A stretch of 64,000 nt of DNA from Labeo rohita (Eukaryota > Chordata > Actinopteri > Cypriniformes > Cyprinidae). The position numbers and the translations under genes are program-made. Below, piece by piece: positions 36,601-51,500 of the stretch. Location of the stretch: assembly GCF_022985175.1 (NCBI RefSeq), contig NC_066885.1, positions 14,312,560-14,376,559 of the forward strand. The letters run 5' to 3'. Every line of letters starts with the position of its first letter. Within the stretch, counting starts at the first letter, position 1. The notes beneath the pieces are model-generated. The model did no database searches and was not told the DNA's origin. It saw only the letters and a list, made by a program, of their open reading frames with translations.

Positions 36601-39600
36601 AGTTTTGTTGTTGAAAAAAAATTAACTTTCATTCCTCAAGGATGCATTAAATTGACCAAAAGAGACAGTAAAAACATTTATAATGTTACAAAAGATTTTT
36701 TTTGATTAAATGCTGTTCTTTTGATCTTTCTGAAAGAAATTATGGTTTCCACAAATATTAAGTAGCAATACGGTTGCAAATCAACATATTGGAATGATTT
36801 CTGAAGGATCATGTGACTCTGAAGGCTGGAGTAATGATGCTGAAAATTTAGCTTGCATTTTAAAGTTTATATATGTATTATAATTTACTGTTTTGCTGTA
36901 ATTTACATTAAATAAATGCAGTCTTTCACATAAGGAACATCTTTCAAAAACATGAATATTATCAACCACAAACTGTAGCGTAAATGTAACTTGTGTTCTT
37001 GTCTTTCTGTTTGCGTGTTTGTAAATAGCTGCTGCCCTGGTGGACGCTGCGATATGTCAGTCTGCATCAGCAGATACTAGAGGAGAGATCCCCACAGCTC
37101 TTCAACCTCATGCTCGGCTGCATCGAGAAAGGCAAGAAAACACGCACACACTGTTACGCAGTTCTTGTTACCTGAGATTGCGATGCAGTATCAAATAGTG
37201 TAGCAATAGAGTTCTGGAGGTAAAAACCCCATTACAAATAATTCCCCTTTTCTTCAAAGAATAGTTGGTTTTTAGAGATAATGTAACACTTCACAGATGG
37301 ACCAGTCATGAACTGCAAAGATTATGCTTCTGTAGAAGCCGAAAGGCAGGGATTTATATATCCAAAAATGTTTAATTTCCAAATTCCCAGGGAAGCCCTA
37401 CACTAGTAATAATATATATATACACTACCAGTCAAAAGTTTTTGAACAGTATGATTTTTAATGTTTTTTTTTTTTTATAGAAGTTCACCAAGACTGCATT
37501 TATTTGATGCAAAGTACAGCAAGAACAGTAAAATTTTGAAATGGTTGTACTGTTTAAAATAACTGCTTTCTATTTGAATATATTTTAAAATGTCATTTAT
37601 TCCTGTGTTTTCAAAGCTGAATTTTTAGCATCATTATTCCAGTCACATGATCCTTCAGAAATCATTCTAATATTCCTATTGGCTGCTCAAAAACATTTGC
37701 TGAAAACAGCTGAGTAGAATTTTTATATTTTTTTCAGGTTTCTTGATGAATAGAAAGTTCGAAACAACAGTATATATTACTTACAATACCTTATATTTTG
37801 CTGACTCCAAGCTTTTGAATGGTATAGTGTATAATGTTACAAAAGCTTTTTATTTCAGATAAATGCTGATCTTTAGATCTTTCTATTTATCAAAGAATCC
37901 TGAAAAAATTTACTCAACTGTTTTAAATATTGATGATAATAATAATAATAACTCTGCATATTAGAATGATTTCTGAAGGATCATGTGACATTGACGACTG
38001 GAGTAATGATGCTGAAAATTTAGCTTTGATCACAGGAATAAATGTATTACTGCTTTTACTGTATTTTGGATCAAATAAATGCAGCCTTGGTGACCAGAAG
38101 AGAATTATTTAAAAAAAACATTTTTATTTTTTTAAACCAAATGTTGTGATTAATGTGAGGTTGGTTTGACTGAAGTCTTAAGGATTTTAGTTTTAAACTT
38201 GTGGAGAAAATGCTTTCTGAATCCAGGCTGCTGAATTGAACAAGAATGCTTCTTGTTTTGCTTTATGCCAACAAGTTTTAATTAAAAAGTAATAATAATA
38301 ATACTGTAGTAACAAAAACTTTCTTTAATGTTGAAGCTGAAGTAATTATTAAAAAGCATGTGCACTCTTAAAAATAAGAGTGCTTTAGAAGGTTCTTCGT
38401 AGCAGTGCCATAGAAGAACCATTTTTGATTCCACAAAGAACCGTTCAGTCAAAGATTCTTTTAAAGAACCGTTTCTTTCTTACCTTTTTATAATCTGAAA
38501 AAAACTTATTTCGCCAAAAAGAACCTTTAGTGAAACTTTTGTGAAATGGATCAGCATTTCTTTCGCCACAAAGAACCTTTTGTGAAACTGAAAGGTTCTT
38601 CAGATGTTACAGGTTCTTTATGGAACCATTCAGACAAAAAACGTTCTTCAATGGCATCGTGAAGCACCTTTATTTTTAAGAGTGTATGGGCATAAAAATT
38701 AGGGATTTCAGTACAGTCTTTTAATACAAAGGTATAATAGCATGGCAATGCAGTCAGCATCATCAGTGTTTTTGTTGTTTTCATTTGTGGATCTGGTATC
38801 TATCGGAATATATTTTTTAAGCTGACTTCAGACTTGGGGTGTGGGCTTTTTTTATTGAGGGGAAAAAAAAACTCCTTGGGGGGAAAGTGAAATCAGAAGT
38901 GTTTAACAGGATTTCAGATCCCAGCTCTGCTTCAGATTTCTTCACAGCTCCAATCCTGACGTCACTTCAGCTGCTGAAGGCACATGTCAGTGATGTGAGA
39001 TGCTCTTTAGCGGAGAGATGACACAGCTGTCAGCTCTTATTAAGTGGGTCATTTTTAAGGAAGCTGATGTCAACTCGGGGGTGACGTGTAGTTTCAGGCC
39101 GTGTGTGTGTGCGCTTTGAAGTAGTGTGTGTGTGTGTTTATTTCTTTGCGGTGACAGTGATGGCGTTAGAATGAGCTGATGATGTCAGCTCTTCGTATTT
39201 GTGTGTGAAATGGAGATGCAGTGACACACCAAAGGTGGAGTAACTTTGAGGTTTCACAGTGCTTGTGATCTAAGTGTTTTTGTCGGGTGTATTGGATCAG
39301 ATTTTGCTTTCTGCGGAGCAGACCTCCTCACATTGATCATAAAATGTGAACCTTGTGACACAGTAAATGTACATGATGAGACCCACCCAGTGGTCAACTG
39401 GCAACCACTTAAAAATGGCAATGAGTTCTATAGGTTGACCTTATGAACCTAAACATAATACAGAATACACATGGAAGAAACCTGTTTTTTGGGGGGAGGC
39501 CAATTTTGGGATATTTCAGTCTACCATTGAAAATCCCATTAAGTGTGTGTTTCCCTTAGGGCTAATTCATTATCTGTTCATTTGTTGCTCGTTTCGGAGG

Positions 39601-42600
39601 ATTTGGATTTTTAGGAACAGGATTTCACACTCTTCAGGATTATGTCACCTCTGACATAACATAACATGACACCCTTCAGACGGCCCTCATTCAAACTTCA
39701 CTCACAGTCAGATTTAATGACTGTATGCAGTCTCTCCATATGAATGTGTATTTGAATTTACACGAGTGTTAGAGGCAGTAAGATCATTTTGGTTTGCTTG
39801 CCTGTTTTTTGATTTCCATTGCAAATAACCCTGAAAACGTTTCCACTAGGGCTGCCCCTAATAACCGTTAGTCGAACAAGAAGAGGCTTGGTCAACTGAA
39901 ATTTTATTAGTCACACAGTCAGGTGACAGACAGATCGTTAACAGCTGGTTTATGTGACATCCAAAAGCTCACTTATTATTCATCGACCTCAAATATGGCT
40001 TTTCATCTGAAATATGTAAGTAGTAGCAACTTTACATGGCTGCTCAATCTAATGTTAATGTAGAAAAATGTGCGCTATTGAAGTGTGTGTGTGCGGAGTG
40101 TGTAAGATGAGTAGTAGCGCACTTACTACATGACAAATGGAGTTGCCGGGGTGGTCACTTGCTCTTAAAATACTGTATTTTTTTGGTCATACAGATAAAG
40201 TAATACATCTTTTGAATCTGTAAAGGCTTTGTTTTTTTGTGTGCACCCAGAATAACAACGAAACATTGTGCTTTTGTAAAATAAAAAAATCAAACAGGAT
40301 GTGCTTTCAGCCATCTCGGTCTATGTGAACTTGAGTGTGAAACTTTGAAACTCTGTCTACTTTTAAATGAACCAATTCATATAGAATCTCAGATTACATA
40401 ATCCATATGAAACATGCATACAGGCCCATCCACTACTGCGTAGATGACGAGTCAGTGTCGCCGACCCTGAAGAAAGCGCTAATTTATCATCAAAATATTA
40501 AAACTTTAATGCAGTCTCCTTGCTGTTTTTCACTGAAACATTCATAATTATTATATCTATAGCTTGAGCGCTCATTACGCTATGTAGGCAATTAAAAGCT
40601 CAGTATTGTGATTTTATATGGTTTATTAAACATGCGACTAATAATCGACTAAATCTTAAAATGAGGGACTAGTAGTTGACCAGAAAAACCTTTAGTCGAA
40701 GGCAACCCTAGTTTCCACAAACATATTAACTAGCATATTTGTTTTCAAAATTAAACAAAATCAGCATATTGGAGCCATTTTGAAGGATCATGTGACACGG
40801 AAGACTGAAAAAGCTTTGTCATGTCATTCCAAGCCTGTAAGACCTTTGTTCATCTTTGGAACACAGATTAAGATATTTTTAATGAAACCTGAGCGCTTTC
40901 TGACACAACTGACTCATTTAAGGCCCGGAAAGGTAATAAAGGTAGTTATTGTTTTCTTTGAGACAAAGTATTCTCGCAGCTTCATAACATTTACCATTGA
41001 ACCACTGATGTCACATTTTAATGACTATTTTAATGATTTCCTTACTACCTTTCTGGGCCTTGAACATCTCAGTTGTGTTGCTGTCTGCTGTCTATGCAGG
41101 GTCTAAAATCACCAGGTTTCATCAAAAATATATTAATTTGTGTTTTGAAGATGATCGAAAATCTTACAGGTCGAGGAAATGATTTGCAGGTGAGTAATTA
41201 ATGACAGAATTTTCACTTTTGGGTGAACTATCCCTTTAACTGTGTAAAGATCCTCATTTCTGTATATTGAGTGTTTCCAAGTTAGATGGTGACAGTTCCT
41301 AGAACTCTGCTGATGACAGAAATGGAGGAAAAATCCTTGGGAGAAACCAGGCTCAGCTGGCCTTCCAGTTCTCCTCTGGCCAAATGGTGATTTAATTCCA
41401 GGCTGCATCACAAGTCAGACTATAGATTGATATCATTCCGAATATTCATCCAGTTCTGCTTGAAGACTGGGATGCATCATATGGTGGAGGATTCGAAGTT
41501 GTCCATATGGCCTGTGCAGAGAACAAAGCTTTATGTTGCCGATAGGCTGCTTAGTTTATATGGTTTCATTCAAGACTGAAAATACTATGAATTGCAAATG
41601 TATCAGACCATTCTTGATTAAATTAAACGGTCTCGGCGTCAAACATGAGGCAGCACTTTCCCTTTAATACTTTGTCTGATCTGAAGCATTCGTTGTAGAT
41701 GCCCTTGAAATGGTGTCTGAGGGAGAAAAAGTCAGTCAAAGATTGCATTGCTTTAGTGGCAGGATATAGACCCGTTCCTCTGAAGAGTTTTGGATGTTAA
41801 TGTGGATTCACCAGGGAATCACAGACCAAATGATGAGCTCTACAGCAAAGCAGCATCTTAATTGGGTTCCTGTGCCTTCGGAATGAGTTTCCTGTGCTGC
41901 CTTTTAATCAGCCACGCATCAGCTACACCCCAATATAGATAATCAGCGGAGATGTTAAGGTGCAATATTTACAAGAGGATACAGGCGATAATTCTGTCTT
42001 GTATTAGTGAGTGGATCTGCTTCAAAAGACCCCAACATCATGCCTGTCTCTCATGGCACGCTAGGCTGAATTTGCAGAATGATGTTATATTTGTGAAGCT
42101 TTCAAAGCTGGAATAACACCTCGCTAAGGTGTGTTGTCAGTTCCAGTATTGACTGCCAAAAGCAGTCACTGTCCTTCACAGAGAGTTGTGGGGAATTTAA
42201 AGGATCGCCAGGGATTCACTTCTGAGGCATTTTATACCTTTTTAAATGGAAGTACATTCGGTTGAATATCTGGATGTGGACTTTGTCTTTTTAAGGCTTC
42301 TATATCTTTGTTCATTCTTTAATTTCAAGTGTAGCTTAGGCCTGTGGTTTTCAAGTTCTCATATTTTTGAGGGAAATTGTAATCTCATGTCTGCCAAATC
42401 AATCCTGGCATTTAGACAACACATTCTGGAGCCTATGAAGTTTCTGTTCAGTTTGCTCTCTATATTTGACTTGGAGTGTGATGAGCTTTTTGCATACAAA
42501 GATGTTCTTGCATGTATAGATTTGTTACATTTTGGTGGCTGAATGCAATATTTTATAAGAATAATTTAATTAATTAATAATTCTCTATTTCATTCTGTTC

Positions 42601-45600
42601 CTGACAGCTATCGTATAACTAGGAGACAAGTTGTATGTTTTTTTCATTATTTAGCAAAACCAGTTGATAAAGTTAAAAGAAACTGGCAAGAAAAGAAATA
42701 TATCTGGCTGCAAAATCTGACAAAATTATTGATTAGCATTCATAAAAAAAACGAAGAACGAATGCTTTACGTGGAACCCGTCAACTAAAAGTTAGGGGCA
42801 AATTTATTGTGTTTTGAAAGAGCAATTCTCCAAACCTGAATTCCTTGATTGCCTGCAGAGTTGTAAAATAAGCATTGACTAACTGCTAGTTTTTCATGGA
42901 TTACTAACAGTGTGAAGCAGAGTGTATCAACCGGCAAAAACAAACAATATCTAATATTCACTTCACAAATAACCGCAGTCTCACAGATGAATTCCTCCCC
43001 AGCTACTTGAACGTGACCTGTAACGTGTGCCTTGCTTGGGTTTGTGAAATTCAATTGAGTCAAGCAGTTTAGTTCAAGTCTTGTAAAGAGATTTGATCAC
43101 TTTATATAATGAACAGATTTAATCTTCACGCTCAAAAAGGATGTTAATTGTTAACACATTTTTTGTGTTGACTATTTTAACACTCTTAATACATTTTGTG
43201 TACATAATTGACACACATTGTGTAACTATAACACATTAGTGTGTTGTCCTTAACTATAACACAAAATGTGTTGTCCTTAACTAGACACAGAGATGTGTTA
43301 AGAAACAACAGATTGTGGTGTTTTCAACACATCCTTTTTAAGAGTTATTTTAATGATGAATACGTATAAATGGAGCACATCACGTAAAATCAAATGTATT
43401 CTATTCATGTTAATCTGTGAATAAAAGCTGAAATTAAGTATTTTCTTCATATAAAGTTATGAACTTTTTGGTTCTTGGCTACCTGGACTTTCGATAGAGG
43501 AACAGAAACTGCTCAGGTTTCATAAATACCTTTAATTTGCATTTTAAAGGTTAAAGGAATAGTTCACCCAAAAATGACAATTGTGTCATTAATTACTCAC
43601 CCTCATGTCGTTCCAAACCTGTAAGTCCTTCTTTCGTCTTAGGAACACAAATTAAGATATTTTTGATGAAATGCGAGAGCTTTCTGACCCATAGACAGCA
43701 ACGCAACTACCACATTCAAGGGCCAGAAAGGTATAAAGGACATCATTGAAGTAATTAAAGTAGTCCATGTGACATCAGTGGTTCAACCGTAATGTTATGA
43801 AGCTATGAGAATACTTTTTGTGCAGACAGAAAATAAAAATAACTACAATTTCTTCTCCTCTGTGTCAGCCTTTGCCGTGTGTTCACAAGAGTACCATGAC
43901 GCATGCGTGTTTTTGCTGGGCAAAACATTATCGTCTCCTGTCGAAATTTTCAGACGTTTACAAAGACTGTTTAATGTACAGCGCCGTCTTCTGCTTGAAG
44001 AAGATGCAGTGTATTCAGGTTCTGCATCAGAACGGCAACTCTTGCATCAGCAGCACCACGCGCAAGTCGTAATTTTTGTTTTCTTTGTGCACAAAAAGGA
44101 CTCTCGTAGCTTCATAAAGTTACAGTTGAACCACTGATATCACATGGACTGTTTTATTGACGTACCTTTCTGGCCCTTGAATGTGGTAGTTGTGTTGCTT
44201 TCTGCAGTATGCACGGTGAGAAAGCTCTCGGATTTCATCAAAAATGTCTTCATTTGTGCTCCAAAGATGAACAAAGGTCTTACGGGGTTTGGAACGACAT
44301 GAATGTGAGTAATTAATGATACAATTTTCATTTTTGGGTGAATTATTCCTTTAACCTTTAAAATGCAAATTAAAGGTATTTATGAAACCTGAGCAGTTTT
44401 TAATTTTTGGGCAAACTAACACTTTAACCAAAGTTTTATGGTTTTGAAATAACTTGATGGTGAGTAAATAATGATAGAATGTTCTTTTTTTGGAAGAACT
44501 ATCCCTTCAGTTTTCAACAAGGTCTGCTTTGTTAACTTCAGATTCATATTTGTGGCATGTTTTAGAACAAAAAATAAAACCGCATTGTGCTAGTTGGTTA
44601 GTACTCTAGAGCTGTACAAGACAAGATGTTATAGTTGTTCTGTAACTGATTTGTTGATCAGGAAACCCATCTTTACATGCCCGTTTTGCCCTTCATGCAT
44701 ACATGCGCGCACACACATATATGTCCATACCTACACACACCCACACAATCTTTTTGCCTCCGGGCATCAATTTGCTGCAGGAATGGCTACATCTAAACAA
44801 TCAACACACCTGCCTCTCAAATCCTCTGGACTGTTAAATTCATTACTCAAACAGCTATACAGGTTTGTTTTGTCCTTAATCTAGCTGGCTGAGCAGTGTG
44901 AAAGAGAATATCTGAAATATCTGCTTTGCAATTGCTTTCCAAGTCTGAACAGCATAGATGGCTTGTGGACTGAGCCAGTGGCTCCAGAGCCCTGGGACCT
45001 CTTGCTACCAGGGGCCTCAAACAGTGGAAACCTAGAAATAAATGACTGGAGATGTAAAATTGAATTTTTTGTGCTTGAATGCATGTGAGTGGATATTGCC
45101 AATGTGTGAAGTATGTGATCATAACCCCCTTTTCAGCATTATTAGGGCCCGAGCACCGATGGTGCGAGAACCCTATTGGAATTGCTCAGTTTGTTGTTGT
45201 TGTTCAAAATTAATTGTATTTTTGAAGGAATAAACATGCTCAAACAGAGTGAAAATTTACATTTGACATGGGTTTCAGAAGTGAATGTGTCAAAATGGCT
45301 CGATAGGGCTACCTATACACTTTCAACCGCGTGCCCCTTGAGCTATGCTTTACATGTACAAAATTCGGTAGATGCATATAATACACCAATATCTACAAAA
45401 AAGTCCCCTGGTACGAAGTCTGAAATCCAACAGGAAGTCTGTTATTTTGAATTCTCTCTGCAAGTTTTGTGCATTTTCAGGCGTTCTATTTAAACTTCTC
45501 CTAGAGATTTTAATAGATCCACACCAAATTTGGTCAGTCTAATCTAAAGCTCTTTGTGACATTAAATTGCGAAGATCTTGAGTTTTCGTTAAAGGGCATG

Positions 45601-48494
45601 GCTGTGCCAGCCTGACAAACTTAACTTAACAAGTTATAATTCAGACATACAATGTCCAATCTCCATCAAAATTCACATGTTTGATAAGAACCCAGTCCTG
45701 AACACATGACCATATTCAGTTACAGTAATAGCACCACCTGCTGGCAGCAGGAAGTTGCATGTTTTATTCTCTAACAAACTCCTAGAGATTTAAAGGCATC
45801 AACATTATATTTGGTCAGTCTACTTTGAAGGCCTTTGCCATGTTAAACTGAAGATCTTGAGTTTTTTTATTGAAGGGCGTGTCTGTGGCAGCCTGACAAA
45901 GTTTAATGTTTCACCATGTAAAGGGAAGTTGTTATAACAGACATACAATGTCCAATCTGCCCCAGACTTCACCCATTTGATAAGAGTCCTGGCCTGAACA
46001 CATCTAAAGGCCACCTGCTGGCAACAGGAAATGACTTGTTTTACGCTAACCTCAACATGCAATGTCCAATCTGCACTAGACTCCTAAAACAGGTTTACAT
46101 GTATGCGAGGTCAAAGAAAGTTAGTTTTCTCCAAAAATAGATTTAATTTTACCTCATTTCTAAATGATTCATAAATGACTCGTGCGAAGCAGTTAGAAGA
46201 ATCAGTCTCTCTAAACCCCTCCTTTCCGTGAGCCCTCACTGCTGAGATTGGTCAAATGGCGCAGTCCTTTATTATTGGTCTACAGCGTACAGCGCATGTC
46301 GGAAAACAAAACGCCCATTGCCATAACTGAATGACAGCCCTGGAGACTTGTCAATACATAGAAAAGATGTCATCGATTTTACCATACCAATACCACTCCA
46401 GAGTTGGAGTCTGACGATGAAATGGTTGAAGTGGCTAATCAACAAGTTAGCACGGACTACCGTGTGAAGCGCTCGCAATTTGCTTATGTGAGAGAACCGG
46501 GCACACCTCTATATGTTGTAAACTTTAACATTCTATAATGCATTAAGCGGCTTTCACACCGAACGCAGAAAGCGCTGGCTGCTGGGTTCAGTGCAGCCCT
46601 TCAGAGCGCAGTGGCAAAAGTTCAACTCATTTCAACTTTAATCATGGCGTGTGCCTTGCGCGCGCGCTTTGGTCAGCACAGAAACAAAATGTCCTCATGA
46701 AGGTGCAAGCATTAATTGAAAGTAATGGGTTTCATAGCGCAGCGCTTTCCGCATTCGGTGTAAAAGCCACTTCGTGCGCCATCCTTTCTCATTACTCCAA
46801 CTAATGAGACAGACAGATAGACAGTCAAGCTGCAATAATCACAAATTTTTAGACTACAGTGGACCCATAGCTGAATAACGGAACTACAGAAGCGTGATTT
46901 AGCCGGTTAGCAAGACGTTGGTTGTTACACAACATAACATACACAACTACATATTTTGAATGATCGTTAGAAAATACAATCTTTGTAGATTCTTCTAGAT
47001 CTTTTGGAAGTGAATATAAAACAAACTTACTCTCACAGCATAGGACATAGGAAATTTTACTGTGTTTGTGGGCGGACAAGTTGTTTGCGACGTGGAATGT
47101 TGGCAGACATTATGCAAATATGTTACTTTGTGACGTAGAGCCGTAACAGAATAAGATTCGAATTCCTGACGACTCGTTCAGGCGATTGTGAGCCGACTCT
47201 TTTTTTTTTTTTTTTTTTTTTTTGTTTTGTTTTGTTTTGGTTTGGTTTTTTTGGTAGACAATAGCTTTGTTTAACGTGCATTGTCAGCGTCACAACTTTG
47301 CAGATAGTTTGTTCACATACAGCCACATGACACTGCATGAAAGGTCATATTTAAAAAGGCATAATAGGAGCACTTTAAAATGCATTTTGCTTACCGTTCT
47401 CTGTTTTCCTACCTCTGTTTTCACCGGGTGGTACGTTGTTCTCGCTTTTGCAATGTATAACTCTTATGCAAGTTTATTTGTCATATTTGCGATCTAATTT
47501 TATTAGTACATCTCCCACTGAGGGCCTCACAGGAACATAATCCATCCTTGCTGACCAGATGTCATTACGGAGCTCCTAATGGTAGGATTTGTGACTCCCA
47601 CAAACAGAATCTGTTACTGAAAGATCTGTTGCGGCTTAAAGCCCAAATACTTTTGAACTGAAACATGGTATTTATATTCCAGCTAGAAAGTCTTATGATC
47701 TGAGGTGCAGACTTGAGTGAATCTCAAGACTTGAGTGTAACTTCACATTCTGATATCTGAAGCCCTTTTTAATGTCAGTTCTCAAAAGCCAGTACCTCGT
47801 CTGAATTTCCTTCCAAAAAAAAATTTTAAATTTATTATGTTGGAGGGGAGAAATGGACTGAATATCCACATGCTTTAACCACCGTGAATACGAAAAGCTG
47901 ATGTTCTTCAGTTTAATCTGAATAAAAGTACACTGTGTGATCTGTTTACCCTAGCTGTCATTAGCTACTCATGCACCCACAGCACACCGAGTACTTCTGT
48001 ATTTTAAATGGTGAAAATGATCAGAAACCGAGAAAGGATTTCAAAAAACAGATCATATTTCACTGAGCCGCGCTCAGGCTGAACCAGTTGAGATGAGATT
48101 TCAATAGGGTTTATGTTTCGAGCAAATTTGTCCAAGCAGTTTTTTTTCTTATTTATCACTGACTTTGAAGTCAATGAAGCATTTTATGAGTTGGTAAATA
48201 ATAAAGGTGAATTATTTTTTAATCAGTGTTTACATTCCCTGGGTTACATGGGTGAGTGGATATTGGTCCAGGTCTTTCATCATTGTGGTTAGTAAATGTC
48301 AAGCATCGATACTGGGATTTCACTGGTCTACTGAAGATTTTAACACGGGTTTGTCGGTGACCGCTTTCATGAGGGTGTCTGTACACAACAAATTCGATTA
48401 GTGTTTTTTTAATACTATGTAGTATTCAATAAAGCTGTCAATTAATTATCAGTATATAAATTGTTGTTTTTTTTTTTATTCAATCATCATCATC

Positions 48495-48533
<39 letters not shown>

Positions 48534-51500
48534 TTGTAATTAATTGTTCTTAACAAATTTAATAATTAATTACATAATTGTAATTATTTCTAAAAATATT
48601 AATTTTATTTTTATTTACATTTCTTTTATACTAATAAATAAATAACTACATTTTTTTTTCCCTCTTAGCCCACATGCAGATACTTGTAACATGCTTTCAT
48701 AACATTTGATGACATTTGAAGATGTGACATTGAAAGTAGGCTGCATATAGGATGAGTTCAAAATTAGAATTTCAGCGTATACTTGAGGCTCTGTGATATT
48801 TTTATGACTTTTTCCTGCTGCTTTCTTTTTTGTTAACTTGAGAAAATTACTGTTTGTGTCGCATCTCTTTGTGAAGGGTATGAAATGAGCGGTTCTCTTT
48901 GTTCTGCACACACAGATACATGTGCGTGACTCGCCCGTAAATGATCTGGAGCTGTTAGTGTATGCGAGGAAAGGTGCTGCTTTCCCATGCTAAGTGAGCT
49001 TTAATCTGTGATGAGGGGACTTTAAAACACTCAGATCCTCACGCAGATCACGCTGAAGGTCAGAGTGAGTGCATAAGCTCAGCTTTATGAAGGGCCTTTA
49101 GCATTCACATTTTCATACATATAATATTGGTGAAAGTGGGTATACAGCTGTGGACTGAGAGAGAATATAAAATGACCCTTTATTTATTCAGTTAGGTTTC
49201 TTTCCTTCCCCTTTCAATTTTTCTCACTTCCTACTTCTTTCCTTCCTCCCTCTTTTGTTCTTTCTTCCTACTTTTTCTTCGTCTTTCCTTCCCTTTTTCT
49301 GCCTTCGTTCTTCCTTTCCTTTCCTTTCCTTTCCTTTCCTTTCCTTTCCTTTCCTTTCCTTTCCTTTCCTTTCCTTTCCTTTCCTTTCCTTTCCTTTCCT
49401 TTCCTTTCCTTTCCTTTCCTTTCCTTTCCTTTCCTTTCCTGTCCTTTCCTTTCCTGTCCTGTCCTTTCCTGTCCTGTCCTTTCCTTTCCTTTCCTTTCTT
49501 CCTCTTTTGTCCTTCCTTTTCCTTCCTCACTCCTTTCCTTTCCTTTCCTTTCCTTTCCTTTCCTTTCCTTTCCTTTCCTTTGTTAATTCTTTCTTCTTTC
49601 CATCCTTATTCTTTTTCCTTTTTTCCTTCCTGTCTTCTACCTTTCTCTATCCTCCCTTTCTCCCTCTTTGTTCTTCCTTCATCCTCCTTAATCCCTTTCC
49701 TTCCTTCCTTCCTTCGATTTTTTTTATTTTTTTTATTTTATTATTCTTCCTTCCTTCATTTCCTCCTCCTTTCTTCATTTGTTCATTCTTTCTTCTTTCC
49801 ATTTTTTTTTTTTTACTTTCACCTGTTGTCTTCCTTCCTCTGTCATCCCTTTCTCCCTCATTTGTTCTTTCTCCTTCCTCCTCAATTTCTTCCTTCCTTT
49901 CTTACCTCCTCTTTTGTTTTTTTTTCTTCCTGCATTTTCTTCCTCTTTCCTTTCTTTTGCCTTCATTCTTAATTTTCCTTCCTTCGCTACTTCCTTTTTA
50001 TTCCTTCCTCCTATTCTTCATTTGTTCATTCATTCTTCTTTCCATCCTTATTCTTTCTATTCTTCTCCCCCTTTTCTTTTTACTTTCTCCTTCCTGTTTT
50101 CTTCCTTCCTGTCGTCCCTTTCTCCCTCATTTGTCCTTCTTTCCTTCCTTCTTTTTTCCTGCTGTTTCTTTCTCTTTCCTTCGCTTTCTTCTGTGCTTCA
50201 TTCTTCATTTTCCTTCCTTCCTTTCTTCCCTTTTCTTTCTTCATCTGTTCTTCCTTCCTTTTTCTTTATTTGTTTGTTCTTCTTTCCATCATTATTCTTT
50301 ATGCTCCTCTCCCCGTTTTCTTTTTACTTTCTCCTTCCTGTTTTCTTCCTTTCTTTGTCGTCCCTTTCTCCCTCATTTGTCCTTCTTTCCTTCCTTCTTT
50401 TCTTTTTTCCTCTTTCCTTCACTTTCTTGTGTGCTTCATTCTTTGTTTTCCTTCCTTCCTTCCTTTTTCTTTCTTCCTTCTCTCTTCTTCCTTCCTTCCT
50501 TCCTTCCTTCCTTCCTTTCTTTCTTCCTCTTCTTAATTTGTTCATTGTTCATTTGTTCACTTTCTATCCTTATTCTTTCTACTCTTTTCCTCGTTCCTTT
50601 TTCTCGTTTCTTTACTTTCTCCTTTGTTTTCTGCCTTCCTCTATCCTCCATTTCACCCTCATTTTTTCTTTTTTTCTTCCTTTTTCTTCCTTTTTCTTTT
50701 CTTTTCTTTTCTTTTCTTTTCTTTTCTTTTCTTTTCTTTTTTTCTCTTCTTTTCTTTTTCTTTTTCTTCCTTCCTTTTCTTCCTTCCTTTTCTTCATTTG
50801 TTTCTTTTTTCTTTCCATCCTTATTCGTTCTACTCTTCTCCTCGTTTCTTTCTTTTTACTTTCTCCTTCCTGCTTTCTTCTATCCTTTGTGCTCCCTTTC
50901 TCCCTCACTTTGCTTCCTTCCTTTATTCTTCCTACGTTTTCTTTCTCTCTCCTTCATTTTTCTGCGCTTCCTCATTTTCCTTCCTTCCTTCTTTTCCTTC
51001 CTTCCTTCCTTCCTAATCTTCATTTGTTCTTTCTTTCCTCTTTCCATCCTTATTCTTTATGCTGTTCTCCTTTTTTTTTTTTACTTCCTCCTTCCTGTTT
51101 TCTTCCGTCCTCTATCCTACCTTTCTCCCTCATTTGTTTTTCCTTCCTCTTCTTCATTTTTTGTTTTTTCTTGTTTACATCCTTATTTTTACTGTTCTCC
51201 TCATTCCTTTCTTTTTACTTACTTCCTGTTTTCTTCCTTCCTCTATCTTCCATCCTTCCTACTTTCTTCCTGCTTTTTCTTCCTCTTTTCCTCCCTTTCT
51301 TCTGTGCTTTGTTCTTAATTCTCCTTCCTTTCTTCCTTCCATTTCTTCATTTGTTCATTCTTTCCTTCCTTATTCTTTCTACTCTTCTCCTCCTTCCTTT
51401 TTTTTACTTTATCCTTTTTCTTTCTCTATCCTCCTTTTATCCCTCATTCATCGTTCCTTAATTTCTTCCTTCATTCTAAATGCTTTCTTCCATTTTTTTT

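Larger units (their letters stand above)
33203..37028 (+). other. ttc27: ttc27 intron 4
   Basis: 3.8 kb, phase 0. Contains a (GT)n tract, a hAT-like element with a nested TTAA-type element (34025-34847), and foldback repeats at 34880-35340 and 36570-36960. About 35350-36500 shows no repeat that I recognise. Confidence 0.85.

Noticed and set aside
49255..51318. 687-codon open frame and several overlapping long frames
   Set aside because: They arise because the polypyrimidine tract cannot form stop codons. The products are almost only Phe, Ser, Leu and Pro, and the minus-strand frames almost only Lys, Arg, Glu and Gly.
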